A stretch of DNA of 64,000 nucleotides from Dendrolimus kikuchii (taxonomy: Eukaryota; Arthropoda; Insecta; Lepidoptera; Lasiocampidae), in the NCBI GenBank assembly GCA_019925095.2, contig CM034398.1:12415001-12479000 (forward strand). The letters run 5' to 3'. A program made the position numbers and the translations under genes. The notes under the pieces were generated by a model. That model saw nothing but the letters and a program-made list of their open reading frames with translations, did no database searches and was not told the DNA's origin. Shown piece after piece: positions 36,170-47,876 of this stretch. The stretch's first letter is position 1. The number at the start of each line of letters is the position of its first letter.

Positions 36170-36770
36170 GAGGCCATCCATAAATTTCATCACACGTAAA
36201 GGTGACATTGTGTGACAAGGGTCACCACCCCTTGTCACACAATGGACCTAAATTTCGTGACGTCACATTTCAGACACTCCGTGCAGAAACGGAGAAAGAA
36301 TACAATTTCCTGCGGCTCGGCGGCCTGTCGTAAGAGGCGACAAAAAAACCCATAGCCAGGTGGTAGGGCATTTGCCCGACTGGATGGCTACCACCCTGGT
36401 CTAAAGTATGTCGCCATAACAACATTGAGTTGTGTTCCGGCATTAGGGACCAGGTTCCAGTATGCCTTAAGAGAGCAGCAGCGCATTTGTAGCTCCTTTG
36501 GTGTTGCAAATGTCCATAGGCGATGGTAACCGCTTTCCATCAAGAGGGCCGTCTGCCTGTCTGCTGAACTCCTGCAATAAAAAAAGAATTTAAGCTTTAA
36601 AACACGAAATTTAAACGACTTATTAACGAAAAATTTCAAAATATTTCCAACTCTATCTGTATGAGCAGTGTTTAAATTATTAAAAAATAATTTAAATGGA
36701 AATAAAACTGATTACAGAATACAGAACTGCTGTTTTAATTTCATAATTTCTTGATGTAAAATTGAATAAT
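36170..36770. mobile_element. Family F TIR element split by repeat A
   Basis: Left portion 36170-36276 (GAGGCCATCCATAAATTTC ... CGTGACGTCACATTTCAGAC). Right portion from about 36589 (TTTAAGCTTTAAAACACGAA; GAAAAATTTCAAAATATTTCC; TTCATAATTTCTTGATGTAAAA). Those blocks are contiguous in the copies at 22985 and 45526, so the intervening repeat A is a later insertion. Confidence 0.65.
36277..36588 (+). repeat. Repeat A retroposon copy, inserted in family F
   Basis: Full length, from TCCGTGCAGAAACGG to CTGCAATAAAAAAAG. Its insertion point, just after CACATTTCAGAC of the host element, gives relative age. Confidence 0.85.
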
Positions 36771-37098
36771 ATAGGTATTATTACATGCATAATTTTACAT
36801 CATTCTAACCTAAATATGCATTTATTGGTTAGGTAGTGTTCTGTAGTACCAGTGACCAGCTAAGCGTAACATCCTGTATTGCAGTGAGTGCAATACATGG
36901 TCGCAGTACGAGGGCACCACTTCCCGACATATGGATGTCGCCCTTACAATCCCATATTGTTCCGCTTTGTTATTATTTGTTTCAAAATAATTTACTTGGT
37001 TTATAAGTATAGACATTTGTGCTTTTATAATAGAATAATCTAGCGAGTATTGACATTTTTAATGAATAACCTGTCACACTTTTTAAAATTCATTATTT
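36771..37098. other. AT-rich stretch, nothing recognised
   Basis: No feature supported. Confidence 0.45.
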
Positions 37099-37550
37099 TC
37101 TATAATATTATAAAAATCTAAAAATGCCGTCTTTGTACATTGAAGCTATTAAAAAAAGTATACAACTGGAATACGGTATATAATTGATGGAGAAAATGAT
37201 GCAATTTTTATAGAATTCTTGTCTCGATGCGGTTTTCGCTGATTGACAGCATATTATTAGACTTACAATCTGCGCTACTTTTTATCCTGATAATCCCGTG
37301 GGATTTTTTCTGGCAATTATTTAAAATGTGTGATTTGTTTATCCCGGGAATCCCGCGGGGATTTTCCCAGGAGCGGTTTGTAGTTGTTTGGGTGCAATAG
37401 AATTACCATTCTTTCTTATTCTGACACAGTTTTTACTAAACGATAGCTTACATTCTTTTTTAAATGCTGTGGTACCTTGTGTCCCGGTAACCCCGCGGAA
37501 ATTTCAAGTCAAGCGTGGACGAAGTCGCGGGCATATCCCAATAATATATA
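37099..37550 (+). mobile_element. Helitron-like element
   Basis: 5' end TCTATAATATTATAAAAATC. The interior, with AATCCCGTGGGAT, GGGAATCCCGCGGGGATTTTC and ACGATAGCTTACATTC blocks, is the reverse complement of 15107-15658. The 3' GTGGACGAAGTCGCGGGCAT precedes an eroded CTAG. Confidence 0.65.
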
Positions 37551-37614
37551 AAAGACAACATTATAGTCTTTAGTTGCTAACTAACATCAATTTTTTTTAA
37601 CCGACTTCAGAAAT

Positions 37615-37773
37615 ATAAGTTGTGTGCAGAAGATTTGCCGATGGTAACCCCTTCCGCTTCCTACAACCGCGACCCGCGGTCGTCTAGTATTTAGTACTAC
37701 TTAGAAAAGCCCTGGTCCCAGTCGTAGGGAGCGGGAGGGGTGATCATCGGCAAAACTTTTGCGCACGACTTAT
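37615..37773. repeat. Long imperfect inverted repeat (about 53-bp arms)
   Basis: 37615-37667 and 37721-37773 are complementary over about 53 bp with scattered mismatches (ATAAGTNGTGNGCA...TTTGCCGATG...CTAC). The central spacer is about 53 bp. Looks like the foldback of a MITE. Confidence 0.75.
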
Positions 37774-37848
37774 AGGACCAGGTTCTCAATTCGTTCCACA
37801 GATCATAGAAACACACCGTGTTTCTATGATCTGTGATTCGTCCTATAA
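37770..37848. repeat. Perfect 18-bp hairpin with 3-nt loop
   Basis: CACAGATCATAGAAACAC (37797-37814), loop ACC, and its exact complement (37818-37835). An outer 9-bp inverted pair, TTATAGGAC (37770-37778) and GTCCTATAA (37840-37848), encloses it. Confidence 0.9.
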
Positions 37849-38564
37849 TTTTCTTTTTTTATATCTTTAGCCATAACTTTTTTTGTTTCTGAACCGATTT
37901 TGATGATTCTTTTTGCTGATTTCTTTTTTTTTTGGATTCAGTACAAATTCAGGATAGTTTCAATACCTATTTAATTGTTACTGGATGACATATACATAAC
38001 TTAAAAGTGAAAAATAAATATTTTCTAAAACATCTTGAAGCCGGTGTCAAGTAAAATATAAAAAAAAACAACAACAAATTTGCAATATATATTATTTTTC
38101 ACTGCGCAGCGACTTCAAAATTTTGTTGTTAATATTTATTTTTGTAGTTACTCTTGAAATTAGTTTATTTTTATTACAGTACCTAGCACAGGTTCGCGTT
38201 TGACCATGATTTCCCTAGATGTTGAGCAGAGATATGGTCTAACATGTGACACGCTTGCCTAAAGGTACCTATTCACACGGGCTTTGAAGACACCCAGATT
38301 GTAGGTATCGAGAAATGCAGACACCGCTAATAAGTTCCACTCTTGCGATGCGTCTGATGAAGACGGACGCAAAGTGCTTCATTCATGATTGGTGAAATAT
38401 CCACCATATATCGACAAAGCAAAACATAGTTTAAAAACACTTTACTGATTGTAGATAAGTTTGACTCAAAAATTATATGATAAATCGTGCACACAGCACA
38501 GAAAATAGCCGCGCGATGAACTTCGTCGGTGTTTTGTGGTAAAGAGCTTTATTTTATTAGTTCT
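37849..38564. other. AT-rich stretch, nothing recognised
   Basis: No gene recognised; T/A runs only. Confidence 0.45.
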
Positions 38565-38707
38565 AACCCCCTGTGTAAGTGGCATTAATGCTAAACGAAT
38601 AGAATGAAAATGTATAGCAATGAAATAATACTTAGCTTAATGATATGTCATTCCCATACATTTTCTATTCTATTCGTTTAGCGCTAGTGCCAGTTGTCTA
38701 TGGGACA
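38565..38707. mobile_element. Foldback MITE-like hairpin, about 143 bp
   Basis: GGCATTAATGCTAAACGAAT...GAAAATGTAT (38581-38615) is complemented at 38656-38691 with a few mismatches. Weaker pairing extends outward (CCCTGTGTAAGT versus CCCATAGACAACT). The loop is about 40 bp. No coding. Confidence 0.7.
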
Positions 38708-39090
38708 GAGGTGATCAATTTGGCTAAGGGAGCGTTTACTACTTCATGCCAAATATGTTAACATACTTATCAGAGGCAATACTACAATCTTAGAAAGTTT
38801 TAATGACTAATTCCGACTAAATATTGTTTCATGGACCGAACACATTGTGGTTACACATACGTGTGACCATAATACATATATACATCGCGAAGGAAATATT
38901 GTGAAACCATCCTTGTGCCAATTTGATAAGGCCTTTTACTAACATAGCTATCAAAAAATCATCTGTAAATATAGATACGTACTTATTTTTTGGTCATGTC
39001 AGCTACGTACTTATATTACGACATTAAGAATTGCCGTAATGACAATATTTATGGTAAAACGAATTGAAGAATCAGCTATCTGAAGGGTCC
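38708..39090. other. AT-rich stretch, nothing recognised
   Basis: No feature supported. Confidence 0.45.
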
Positions 39091-39402
39091 TGTTTTTTTA
39101 TTGCTCGAGCTCAGCAGACAGGCAGACGACCCACCAAATCGAAAGCGGTTACCATAGCCTATGGACATTTGCAACACCAAATCTGCTACAAATGCGCTGC
39201 TGTTCTCTTATGGGAGACTGGAACCTGACCACTAATGCAGGAACACACTTCAAGGTTGTTATGACGTCATACTTTAGACCAGGGATGGTAGCCATCCAGA
39301 CGGGTAAATACCCTACCAGCTAGCTGTGGATTGTTTTGTCGCCTCTTACGACAAGCCGCCCGGCCACAGGAAATTGTATTCTTTTACCGTTCCTGCACGG
39401 AT
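39091..39402 (-). repeat. Repeat A retroposon copy
   Basis: Full-length minus-strand copy, from TTTTTTTATTGCTCGAGCTC to TTCCTGCACGGAT. The short frame that crosses its edge is incidental. Confidence 0.85.
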
Positions 39403-41857
39403 AAAGACATTTTTAGTATCATTCAGTTTTCTAATGTTGTAGATGCGTCAATTGCGTTAGCTGTTCTAAAGAAAATGAGCAGGAAAAGAGTTAACCCAAC
39501 CGTTGTCAGTATGTTACTGGGTTAAGACCCTTATGGAATACATCTTTTTTTACTTCAACGCGAAATTGCTTTACGTATATATCCCGTTCACGATAACTTA
39601 ACGCGCAGGGTTCACGTTATAAAATAGGTTAGAAATAGAGATTATTACAAAACGTAAATTATTCTTAGCTTTTCTTGGATTTTTTTAAGAATTATCGCGA
39701 TTTTAGGTGTCTTTGACTGTCGCTTTAGGTGTTAATATTTTTGATTATTGATAAACCTGCGTATGAAGTTATCATAAACAGGGAATACCTTACAACTTGG
39801 AGGAAAACACTTATAGTAGTAGGATTCATAGCAACTGTTGGATACGAACTAAACCCAAGCGGCGTTGCTTCTATCATTCTAAATCACAATAGTTTAGCTG
39901 GCGCTGACCATGCCTTTCTCAGGTGCGAGCCCACTCGCACCTACGCTACGGCGGACAGCTCCCTTCCATATTACCAAGGCAATTCTCCTTAAGCGAGCTT
40001 CTTCTCAGTTATAGTATAAAAGAAGCTTGCGAGACACCTCACATATCGGTTGTTATTGTACCCCGAGGGCCGTCACCCGCAGCGTACGTGTACGGCGGCC
40101 AGAGGTCTTCACACGCTTTCCGACGACAAAAAGTCTTGTGTTCGTGACGAAAACAATATACAACGTTTCCCATCTAATAAATTGATCGAATACTTAGTAC
40201 TTTGGTCATTACAATGAATAGATAAAAGCATAATACTGAGTGGTAAACTAGCTATAAAACTATCACAACGAGACGAGCACTTAACTATAAGGGTTCAGCT
40301 TTGATTATAAATCAGTAGGAATGCTTTCTTCGAAGAGAAAATAGGTGAAGTTGTTATAGGGATATTTTTGGCCACTGTTTAATGCTAACACGTCGGTACT
40401 AATGGACCGCTGAACGTCGTCTCCCGGTCGTTTCGAATACCTAATGGCTTCTCGGTTTTATTACGACCTTTGTTTTGTGACTCCGAATGCGCGTGGCTCA
40501 CGTAAAACTCTGCTACAATGTTTAATGATCACGTGTACGCCCTCATTAATATTTTAATTCTCATTTACAGAGTGCTCTCTTTGGTTATTGGAAAACGTAC
40601 TATCCGTTTTACACTTTTAATTGGTAATAAGTACAACGACATTGTTGTTTGTTTTGCTGTTAAGAAGTGTTTCTTTTAATTCAACAAATACATTTATGAC
40701 TTTTTGTAGTTTAGCCACAATGAATGAATGTTATATGTATAATCAAGGGTCCTAAAGCGTCGTTCTCGTAGATTCGTATTGCGAAAATTGCAAGTATCAA
40801 AATAAACTAGACTTTGTGTTATGTTTTACATCTATCAGTATATCCAAGAAACTTGTTAATTTCTGTAAGTTATTCTCCAAAAGCAGCCACTAGGCCCGCT
40901 ATTCAGTTATTACTCTCGCTTTATTAACATCTTACCTATAGAAAAGGTGATACTTGTTTGTTCCCTCTTCATAATTTTAGGTATACGAACTATTATAAAA
41001 TTCATTATAGCTATGTGTGCTTTCTTATTATAATACTGTCTAAAGTTCTAAACTTACTTCGGTTATAGACACTACTGCTATATATATCCTAGGCTCCCCT
41101 GTTAGGTAAACAATTATCATATTCTTGTCAAATTAGCTGTACTTTTTACAACAGTGATGAATATAGGATACTTTTTAATCCCGGAAATAAGATTATTTCT
41201 GTAGGGTGCCCGGATATGTATTTATGTCGTATTAAATTGATTTATGCAATAATATTTTTTTAACTACAATATTAATTGTTAAATCACTCAAGGCTTATTT
41301 GAATATGTCACTGAAGTTATATTGAATACTGGTTCATTCAATTGTTATATTTGCTGTTAGAGAACTGAATTTGTTCTACGTACCTATCACATTGGATAAA
41401 TAGTACATTATGTATACATTTTGGTAATGGATGTTCTATAAATAGAATAGGCTTAATTTTATAGAAAATATACAACAGTTTTTATGGCAGGTATGAAATA
41501 TTAAACTGAATCATTTACAATGTTCTGATAGAATTTTACCGTATATTTTAGAACAGCCTTCGCAGCGGTTTTGCTTTAAGGTACAAACGTAAAGGCATAA
41601 TCCTTCGATGGATTACAGACTCAAACCCCATCTAGTATCGGCGTCGGCGCGTCAATATCCACTGAGGATGATTAATAGTACCGTGATAATCCCTGGGGTC
41701 GCTTCGGTCGTTTTACTCAAAGCTCGACGAAACGAACCTCATTCATTTACTTTCTACACCCCATAATCGATGTACGAAGTAGACGCAAACGGAACCCTAC
41801 TTCGTTATTGTACAAGCTGACATGTCATTCCAAAGACGTGGATACAGCTCTTTATAG
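39403..41857. other. Unrecognised stretch
   Basis: No host gene recognised. 39900-40140 is GC-richer and contains an imperfect palindrome (GGTGCGAGCCCACTCGCACC near 39921-39940), origin unknown. 41160-41205 (AGGATACTTTTTAATCCCGG) is a crumb of a Helitron-like interior. Confidence 0.4.
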
Positions 41858-42295
41858 CAAGCACCGTTTATGCAGGTTATCTGGCCTAATATGTATATTA
41901 TTACAATAGGGAATATATTTTTCTAAGTCGTTCCCACATAGCTGAGGATCGTAACTTTGATGGCAGTAAATAATTGCTCTCCTCCACCGAGATCGGTTTT
42001 GACCACGATGGAGAGCCGAATTTGTCGATATGTCTGGTTAGCAATCTGGTCACTCCACCTATTTGGAGGTCTCTTGCCTTCAACTTTCGCAGTGACCACA
42101 AGTCTCTCTCTCTCTATATATATTGTCCAGGTTCTAGGTGGCCTAAATACTCCAGTATCCATTGTAGGCATACTGCTGACAACCTCATTCTCGAGCTCTA
42201 GTGTGACGGGTATACCGCTCATTGCCCCCTAGATTGAAGGGGATGTGAGATTTAGACCAGCAGTGCAATGTTTATGGATTGATATTATTGATCGT
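41858..42295 (+). mobile_element. tRNA-derived SINE body split by a LINE fragment
   Basis: 41860-41910 (GCAGGTTATCTGGCCTAATA, ATTATTACAAT) matches the middle of the 27180 SINE. 42255-42290 (CAGCAGTGCAATGTTTATGG, ATTGATATTATT) matches its 3' end. A minus-strand LINE remnant lies between. Confidence 0.6.
41913..42225 (-). pseudogene. LINE reverse transcriptase C-terminal remnant
   Basis: The minus strand encodes VTAKVEGKRPPNRWSDQIA and, in the next frame, an AMWERLRK block. The GK-x-E-GKR-x-x-x-RW-x-DQI pattern is a common C-terminal motif of RTE-like LINE proteins. The frames shift once and no catalytic motif remains. It is inserted into the SINE annotated at 41858-42295. Confidence 0.65.
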
Positions 42296-42744
42296 TGATG
42301 GAAACAACTAATCTACTTCAAAAACAAGCAGTATTTATATCGTCTTGCTATCGTCACATTTATTATAAGTTATTTATACTTTAATTTATGACTAATTTAT
42401 ATTCGTAGCCTCGTTTCACTTTCTTCTTATCGGGGTATTAAATTAAACCACTTGCAGACATTATTTTTTACGAGTTTTCATTTAATGGATTAACATCATT
42501 TTGACTTGTTGAGATTATTCATAGATAAATAATTATTATCAAATGAAGTTGAAATCTGATGATCTTTACAAAAGTTCTAGTCCTGGATTTAGAAAGGCAG
42601 CATGGGCATGTGCCTTAGGTGGCAAAGACTGGACTGCGGTCAGCTACCAGCTGTAAACAATCTCATTTGCAGCTTGTCATCGTCCTTAAACACAACACGT
42701 GTCCAAAACTCCAATGACTTTTTTGATCGGCAGTCAAATTGAAA
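42296..42744. other. AT-rich stretch, nothing recognised
   Basis: No feature supported. Confidence 0.45.
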
Positions 42745-43254
42745 TCTATACATATAATAAAATTGTAGAGGTCGAATTTCTGTACAATGAAAAAAAAATG
42801 CTAAAAACCGAGTCAGGGGGATGTAAGAAGTGAAATAGAACTAATTTAGATTTTTTTCAAATTTTTTGTTTCTCTGATTGTCTGTTTGTACAGGTTAATC
42901 TCCGAAACGACTGGACCGATTTAAATAAAATTTTGTATGGTGGTAGCTTATATCCCTCCCTGGTCAACATATAGGATACTTTTGATCCCGAAAACTTAAA
43001 GAGTTCCCGTGGGATATTTAAAAAAACTTTAATTACTTAAACAGCTTATTATGCACCGAATTAAGTATTGATATTGCCGGTATCATCAAACAATAATACA
43101 ATTTATACATTAAAAGACGAGATTCCGCGAAAAAGTAAAACCTTACAAAAACGGCATAGCGTATTTCATCATCATCATATTAAATAAACTAGATGGCGCT
43201 GATAGTATTCTACATCGCGATCGTGACGCGGACGAAGTAGCGGGCATCATCTAG
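42745..43254 (+). mobile_element. Helitron-like element, both ends intact
   Basis: 510 bp. 5' end A|TCTATACATATAATAAAAT (42744/42745). 3' end GACGCGGACGAAGTAGCGGGCATCATCTAG|T (43254/43255; quoted in pieces: GACGCGGACGAAG, AGCGGGCATCAT, CTAG). Insertion between A and T, no TIRs and a GC-rich subterminal block are Helitron hallmarks. Interior GTTAATCTCCGAAACG and TTCCCGTGGGAT. No coding. Confidence 0.8.
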
Positions 43255-44254
43255 TGTACAATATGTGTGATATAGTCTTTTAAAATATTTGTTTTGAAAC
43301 GCCTGCAATGAAAGATAAATATTAGGAATGAAAATTTACTGGGCGTAAATAATTTTTCGTACTTTTTGACGTTTTATTATTTAGTCCTGTGCCTAACACC
43401 TGTGAGCGTTGCTCACGTTAGTCTGTAAGGTTTTTTTTTATCTCCTCTCTCCGGACGAACGAGATTGTCCGGGAGTCTCTAAGGTTATACGCGTATGTGA
43501 ATGATTTTGAAAAGCGATTCATCTTTTCACAGATGTCCGGCTCGGTAAAATTGTCGTTTACGCTTAGCTTGAAACTTACGCGAACTAAACTGCTTGGTAT
43601 ATAAGCAATATGTTTTAGCCCAGCCTTTTAGGCCAAAACATATTGCTTATATATTTGAGGCAAAAAACAATCAAGAATTAAAAGAATAAACAATGCCGGA
43701 ATTTGGAAATTTATGCTCATATCTATCAATGTCCCATGTCTATCAAAATTGAAAAACAAAAGTTAACCTGTGTAATTTCGGCTTCAGTTTCTTTTTTAAG
43801 AACATTTCAGAGTAACATTTATACAGGACTGGTTGTAATTCCTAGTATTCTTGTTCCAAGATGGCTGCGGAACAATCGGACTGACTGTTTCAATTTCTAA
43901 TTGTCTCTCCAAAGCCGTACAGAGTAATCTCTCGAGTTGCGCCGCACCAATTAGTCGTACGGATTTGTTCTCTTCCAAATTCCCAACGGTTCGATCACTT
44001 TGATTTGTTGATGCAACAAAACTTTTACCGAAAATCGTTTTTACATACCCGGAATGAGATATTTGTTTCGGTTTATTTTGTTACATTTTGGGACGTTCTG
44101 TCAACCATCAGATTAATAAAGCTATCAATTAATGTTATGTATACAACTTTAGTTTTTTAATCATATTCTATTTTAATGAATACTATTGTTTTGCTGTTCT
44201 ATCTTATCTTATAAAACTTATAATTTCTGTTTGAATACTAGAATGCATTCAGAC
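43255..44254. other. Unrecognised stretch around a hairpin
   Basis: Apart from the hairpin at 43599-43652, no gene or repeat recognised. Confidence 0.4.
43599..43652. repeat. 22-bp inverted repeat with 10-nt loop
   Basis: ATATAAGCAATATGTTTTAGCC (43599-43620; first 20 bases ATATAAGCAATATGTTTTAG) is complemented at 43631-43652 with one mismatch. Likely a MITE core. Confidence 0.85.
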
Positions 44255-44510
44255 CTTTCTAAACACTAAGATAAAATTCATGATTAAGAGCAAATATAAC
44301 CTATTTAAGATATAATGCCTGTTGTAATCCCTAAAATTTACACTGAAATCTGTTGAGCAATTTCGGTGTCTTGTGAGGTAAAATTTCAGACAGACACACA
44401 GAAAAAAATCTATAAACGGTAATTTATGTTTAAGTATCGTGTTAATAGCGGTTTTCACTTAATTTTTTGATATTTATTTAAAAATTACAGTTAGATAATT
44501 CAATTGTATA
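44255..44510 (+). repeat. Interspersed repeat G, copy 2
   Basis: ACTGAAATCTGTTGAGCAAT, CAGACAGACACACAGAAAAA, ATCTATAAACGG and GGTTTTCACTTAATTTTTTG parallel 6570-6775. Confidence 0.5.
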
Positions 44511-44539
44511 TTATAAATTAATTTACACATTTTGTTTTT

Positions 44540-44590
44540 TATTTATTTATTTACATACATACATACATACATAACGTCACGCCAGTTCAG
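44540..44590 (-). mobile_element. RTE family 1 tail fragment
   Basis: On the minus strand CTGAACTGGCGTGACGTTATG is followed by (ATGT)n, the same junction as at 595-620. Only the last few bases of the element inserted or survived. Confidence 0.7.
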
Positions 44591-45525
44591 TTTATTTATT
44601 TACTTGTACCATATGTTTATATCAGTTATCAAACACACGAATACACACAATATATTCGATATTACATGACAATACATGCAATTAGTTTAGCTAACGTAAA
44701 TTATATTATAAATCCGAATCCTACTAGGTATAACTATACAATTTCCTATAAATTTTATTTAACCTTTATTTCTATTATTAGATACGTGTGTAATTGTGTA
44801 CATATCATTAAACAAACATCCAAAGACTTATAAAAAAATATGTGGAAGCTCCTGAAACGGGCTGCCAATAAATTTCTATTATTCTAAGTTAGAAATAAAA
44901 TTCGGCATAATGAAATTGACGAAGCGCCTGACAACGGTATCAAATTCATTATTTAAAAGGGAAATATCCATCACTCCCCATGGAGTCAGCAAATTAAACA
45001 ACCTGTTCACTTTGGCACCACCATTTTAAAATAGCAACACTAGGGGCGGTGTTAAAGTAATATAAATCTCCTAACCTAACTTCGGAGTGTTAGGATACCA
45101 AATCAACACTGTTGGAGTGATTCTAATTTTTTAGGTGTCATATTCATTTTGACATAAATGGAACGCATATGTTTTTTTATGCCTGGGACGCCTGGCTTTG
45201 TATGGCAGTCATTTTTCTCAGCAAGTACTGGATGTACATGAATGACAGGCCGGAATATGTAGTCTTATAGCACTACACCATAGTGTAGTAAATCAGCCAA
45301 AGAACTATTTATTACACACATATATATAGGCGGTTGTTATACATGTAATCGAAGGTGGTAATTTTTAATTCCATGTAGGTACAGTTGTGTAGGGTCAGTC
45401 AGATCTTAAAAATCATATTTTTTTATTTAGATCAATAGGTGGGAAAGTTTTAGCTTTCAAATCGGTAACTTTTGGACTATGAAGTGAAAAATTCTGAATT
45501 AAAAAAAATACGTGTGTGCTGCAGT
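44591..45525. other. AT-rich stretch, nothing recognised
   Basis: A minor ACTACAC/GTGTAGT inverted pair lies near 45272. Nothing else. Confidence 0.45.
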
Positions 45526-45842
45526 TCACACCCATTAAAAATTACACAAAGCGTGACAGGGGGCGGGAGGCATTTTAAATTTCGTGACGTCACATTTTAT
45601 ATATTATATCGTTATAATGTATTTAAGCTTTAAAACACAACATTTGAAGTATTAACGAAAAATTTCAAAACATTTTCAACTCTATCTGTACTAGCATTTA
45701 GTTTGAATGATTAAATATAATGTATTCTGTCTCATTCTCTAGCAGGCTTCTTCCTATAGATTTATGTGTTTATCTCTTTTTAGTGTCACTTTTTCGTTTC
45801 ATCGAGTTCCGAATCCCAACGATTCTAAAAAAGTTTCACTTC
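45526..45842 (+). mobile_element. Family E TIR element
   Basis: Contains CGTGACGTCACATTTTATA, ATTTAAGCTTTAAAACAC and TTTTCGTTTCATCGAGTTCC, and ends AAGTTTCACTTC at 45842. The left terminus is eroded (GCAGTTCACACC). Reverse complement of 27679-27972. Confidence 0.65.
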
Positions 45843-46859
45843 AAAAATTATTTTTTGAGTAATTTTTGAGATATTGGGTATTTTCGATTAAATGCTCTTT
45901 TATGGTTCCGTAGCCAAAATAAAGCGGTAAACGTTTATCACCTAGATCTGGCTCCTTAGAAGCTATTCTTCGCTGTGAGCAGGGTGCCAAGCACTTAGGT
46001 ATGTTTGTTTTAACATCGTGGTCCTTAATCTAGGACATATGTTAACATTGTGTAAAATAGGGTAACTTAATTAAAAATTGATGATGTAGCAGCGGGGCGG
46101 ATATGCAATCCATACGGAAATATGGACGATTGCGAAGATAACAATAAGATTTGCGCGGTTAATTCTTGCGGATCGTATTTTCCCGAATTTTTATTTGGTC
46201 ACTAATAAAACCTAGTGTTTGCAATTACTAAACATAGTTCAATAATAAGACGAAATAAAAAGAAAAAACTAATAACAATTCTTATAGCAAAAATAAGGAT
46301 TCACATAGATTTTCCTCGTCGTTAGTTTCTCGTATTATTTTACGGACTATCAAAGCGTTGAGGTAAATAGATGTCAGCGAATATTCGCTCCTTCAATCAA
46401 ATGTATCGGGTCGATCGGAAATTCGGACATGTTGCCATTCGGATCGTATTAGAGAGACCGATAGACGAGGGTCCCACAATAACCCGCCATTTATACGCAC
46501 TGCTTCCGTCTATAGAGACGTAATTTACTTACTTTTAACTGCACCCTGGGACAGATCCGTTCCTTTTCAACAAAAATTAAATAAAAACCTGTACAGGAAA
46601 ACTTGTTTTTTGTTTCTTATGTTCTCGACGTTTTTATTTTAGAAATTCATTTCGAAGTTTCAAATACAAGTGGAAACAGAAAAGTTGTACACTTTGTATT
46701 AGAGTTTTGAATATTTGAGGTGAATTTTATTAAAGACTCTTATGTTATCCATGAATATATTATATAATTCTAATTCTAATGATTTTATCTACATTAAATG
46801 ATATAATTTAAGTGATTTTTATTTTATGTTATACAAGACCTGACAGCTCATAACATCCA
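45843..46859. other. AT-rich stretch, nothing recognised
   Basis: No feature supported. Confidence 0.45.
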
Positions 46860-47045
46860 ACTGGGCACGGGTCATTTTAAGAGGAACTGGTAGTACCTAT
46901 ACCTGCAACATTTGTAACAACGAGCAGATTAGGTCCGAAAATTGCCTAAGTGGGCCCTAGCTTTTCAGCTAGAATTCGAAGCCACGTCTATTTTGAAACG
47001 TAAATTTGAGGCTCAAGAACTTTATCTACTAAGCTACCACGGCTG
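46860..47045 (-). mobile_element. tRNA-like SINE or tRNA pseudogene
   Basis: The minus strand begins CCGTGGTAGCTTAGTAGATAA (A-box region). About 35 nt later comes GGCTTCGAATTCTAGC (B box, about 46969-46984), then a non-tRNA tail. The anticodon region is too long for a functional tRNA, so this is a SINE head or pseudogene. Confidence 0.6.
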
Positions 47046-47151
47046 TGTATGAGTTTCTGTATTACACCATAATTTGGTTATGACTTAAATTATTTATTTA
47101 TGTAAGTGTGAAATTTTCGTAAATACGGTTAAAATCTTATTTTTTTTTATA

Positions 47152-47508
47152 CTAGTGGTCCCGGCAGACGTTGTTCTGCCCTGAAAAAATAAAAATCTAG
47201 AACCCGATTCCAGTACCACCAACCGCGTCTAAATGTAAATCTAAACCACCCCGAGGATCCACTCAAATACACATAAAACATCAAAATCGTAGTACCCTAT
47301 TCCAGCGCCAAGTATTTTGTTTAGATTAATGGGTTACATTATTCAAGTTTTAGTAGCGATCCCTAATTTTTATATAGCCTATATTAATCAGGGATAATGT
47401 AGCATTCGAATGGTAAAAGAATTTTTGAAATCGATCCAGTAATTTTTGAGTTTATTCGTTAGAAACATACAAAAATACAATTTTTTCTCTTTATAATATT
47501 AGTATAGA
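47152..47508 (-). mobile_element. Helitron-like element
   Basis: Left end A|CTAG (47151/47152) with GGTCCCGGCAGACG following. Right end TTTATAATATTAGTATAGA, complement of TCTATACTAATATTATAAA. The interior (AAAAATCTAGAACCCGATTCC; CACTCAAATACACATAAAA) is shared with 2328-2632. No genes inside. Confidence 0.75.
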
Positions 47509-47876
47509 CGAAAATAATAAAAACACAGATGAAATTTAAAATAATTATTATAACCAATGTTATCAAATTGGATTTGAATAGAAAGTAATGAATATATTTG
47601 AAATATTGCATGTTTCTGTACCTAAAGTAAAGTAAACAAAGTTTTATATAATGTTATATAACATCACTATGTATAAAATAAAATAATTTTCACACACAGA
47701 GGATTTGTGCACATATAATGCACAAACTTGTATCCGTAAGAACAGTCCTTGGTACATCTGGTTTTGTTCACTCAACAGCTGCTGTGTACTGGCTACTACA
47801 ACAGTACAAAAACTTCAAAAACATTCCAATAACTTAAGAGTCCTCAGTACGCACTCTACTTTAAATTTTAAACGAA
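47509..47876. other. Unrecognised flank of the LTR element
   Basis: Nothing recognised. Its last 170 bp (from about 47700) is less AT-rich than the rest. Confidence 0.4.

Noticed and set aside
37796..37836. Rho-independent transcription terminator
   Set aside because: The hairpin is AT/GC mixed without a following T run of the right kind, and the genome is clearly eukaryotic.
46960..47045. Functional tRNA gene
   Set aside because: A and B boxes are present but the anticodon-arm region is too long and the acceptor stem does not close.
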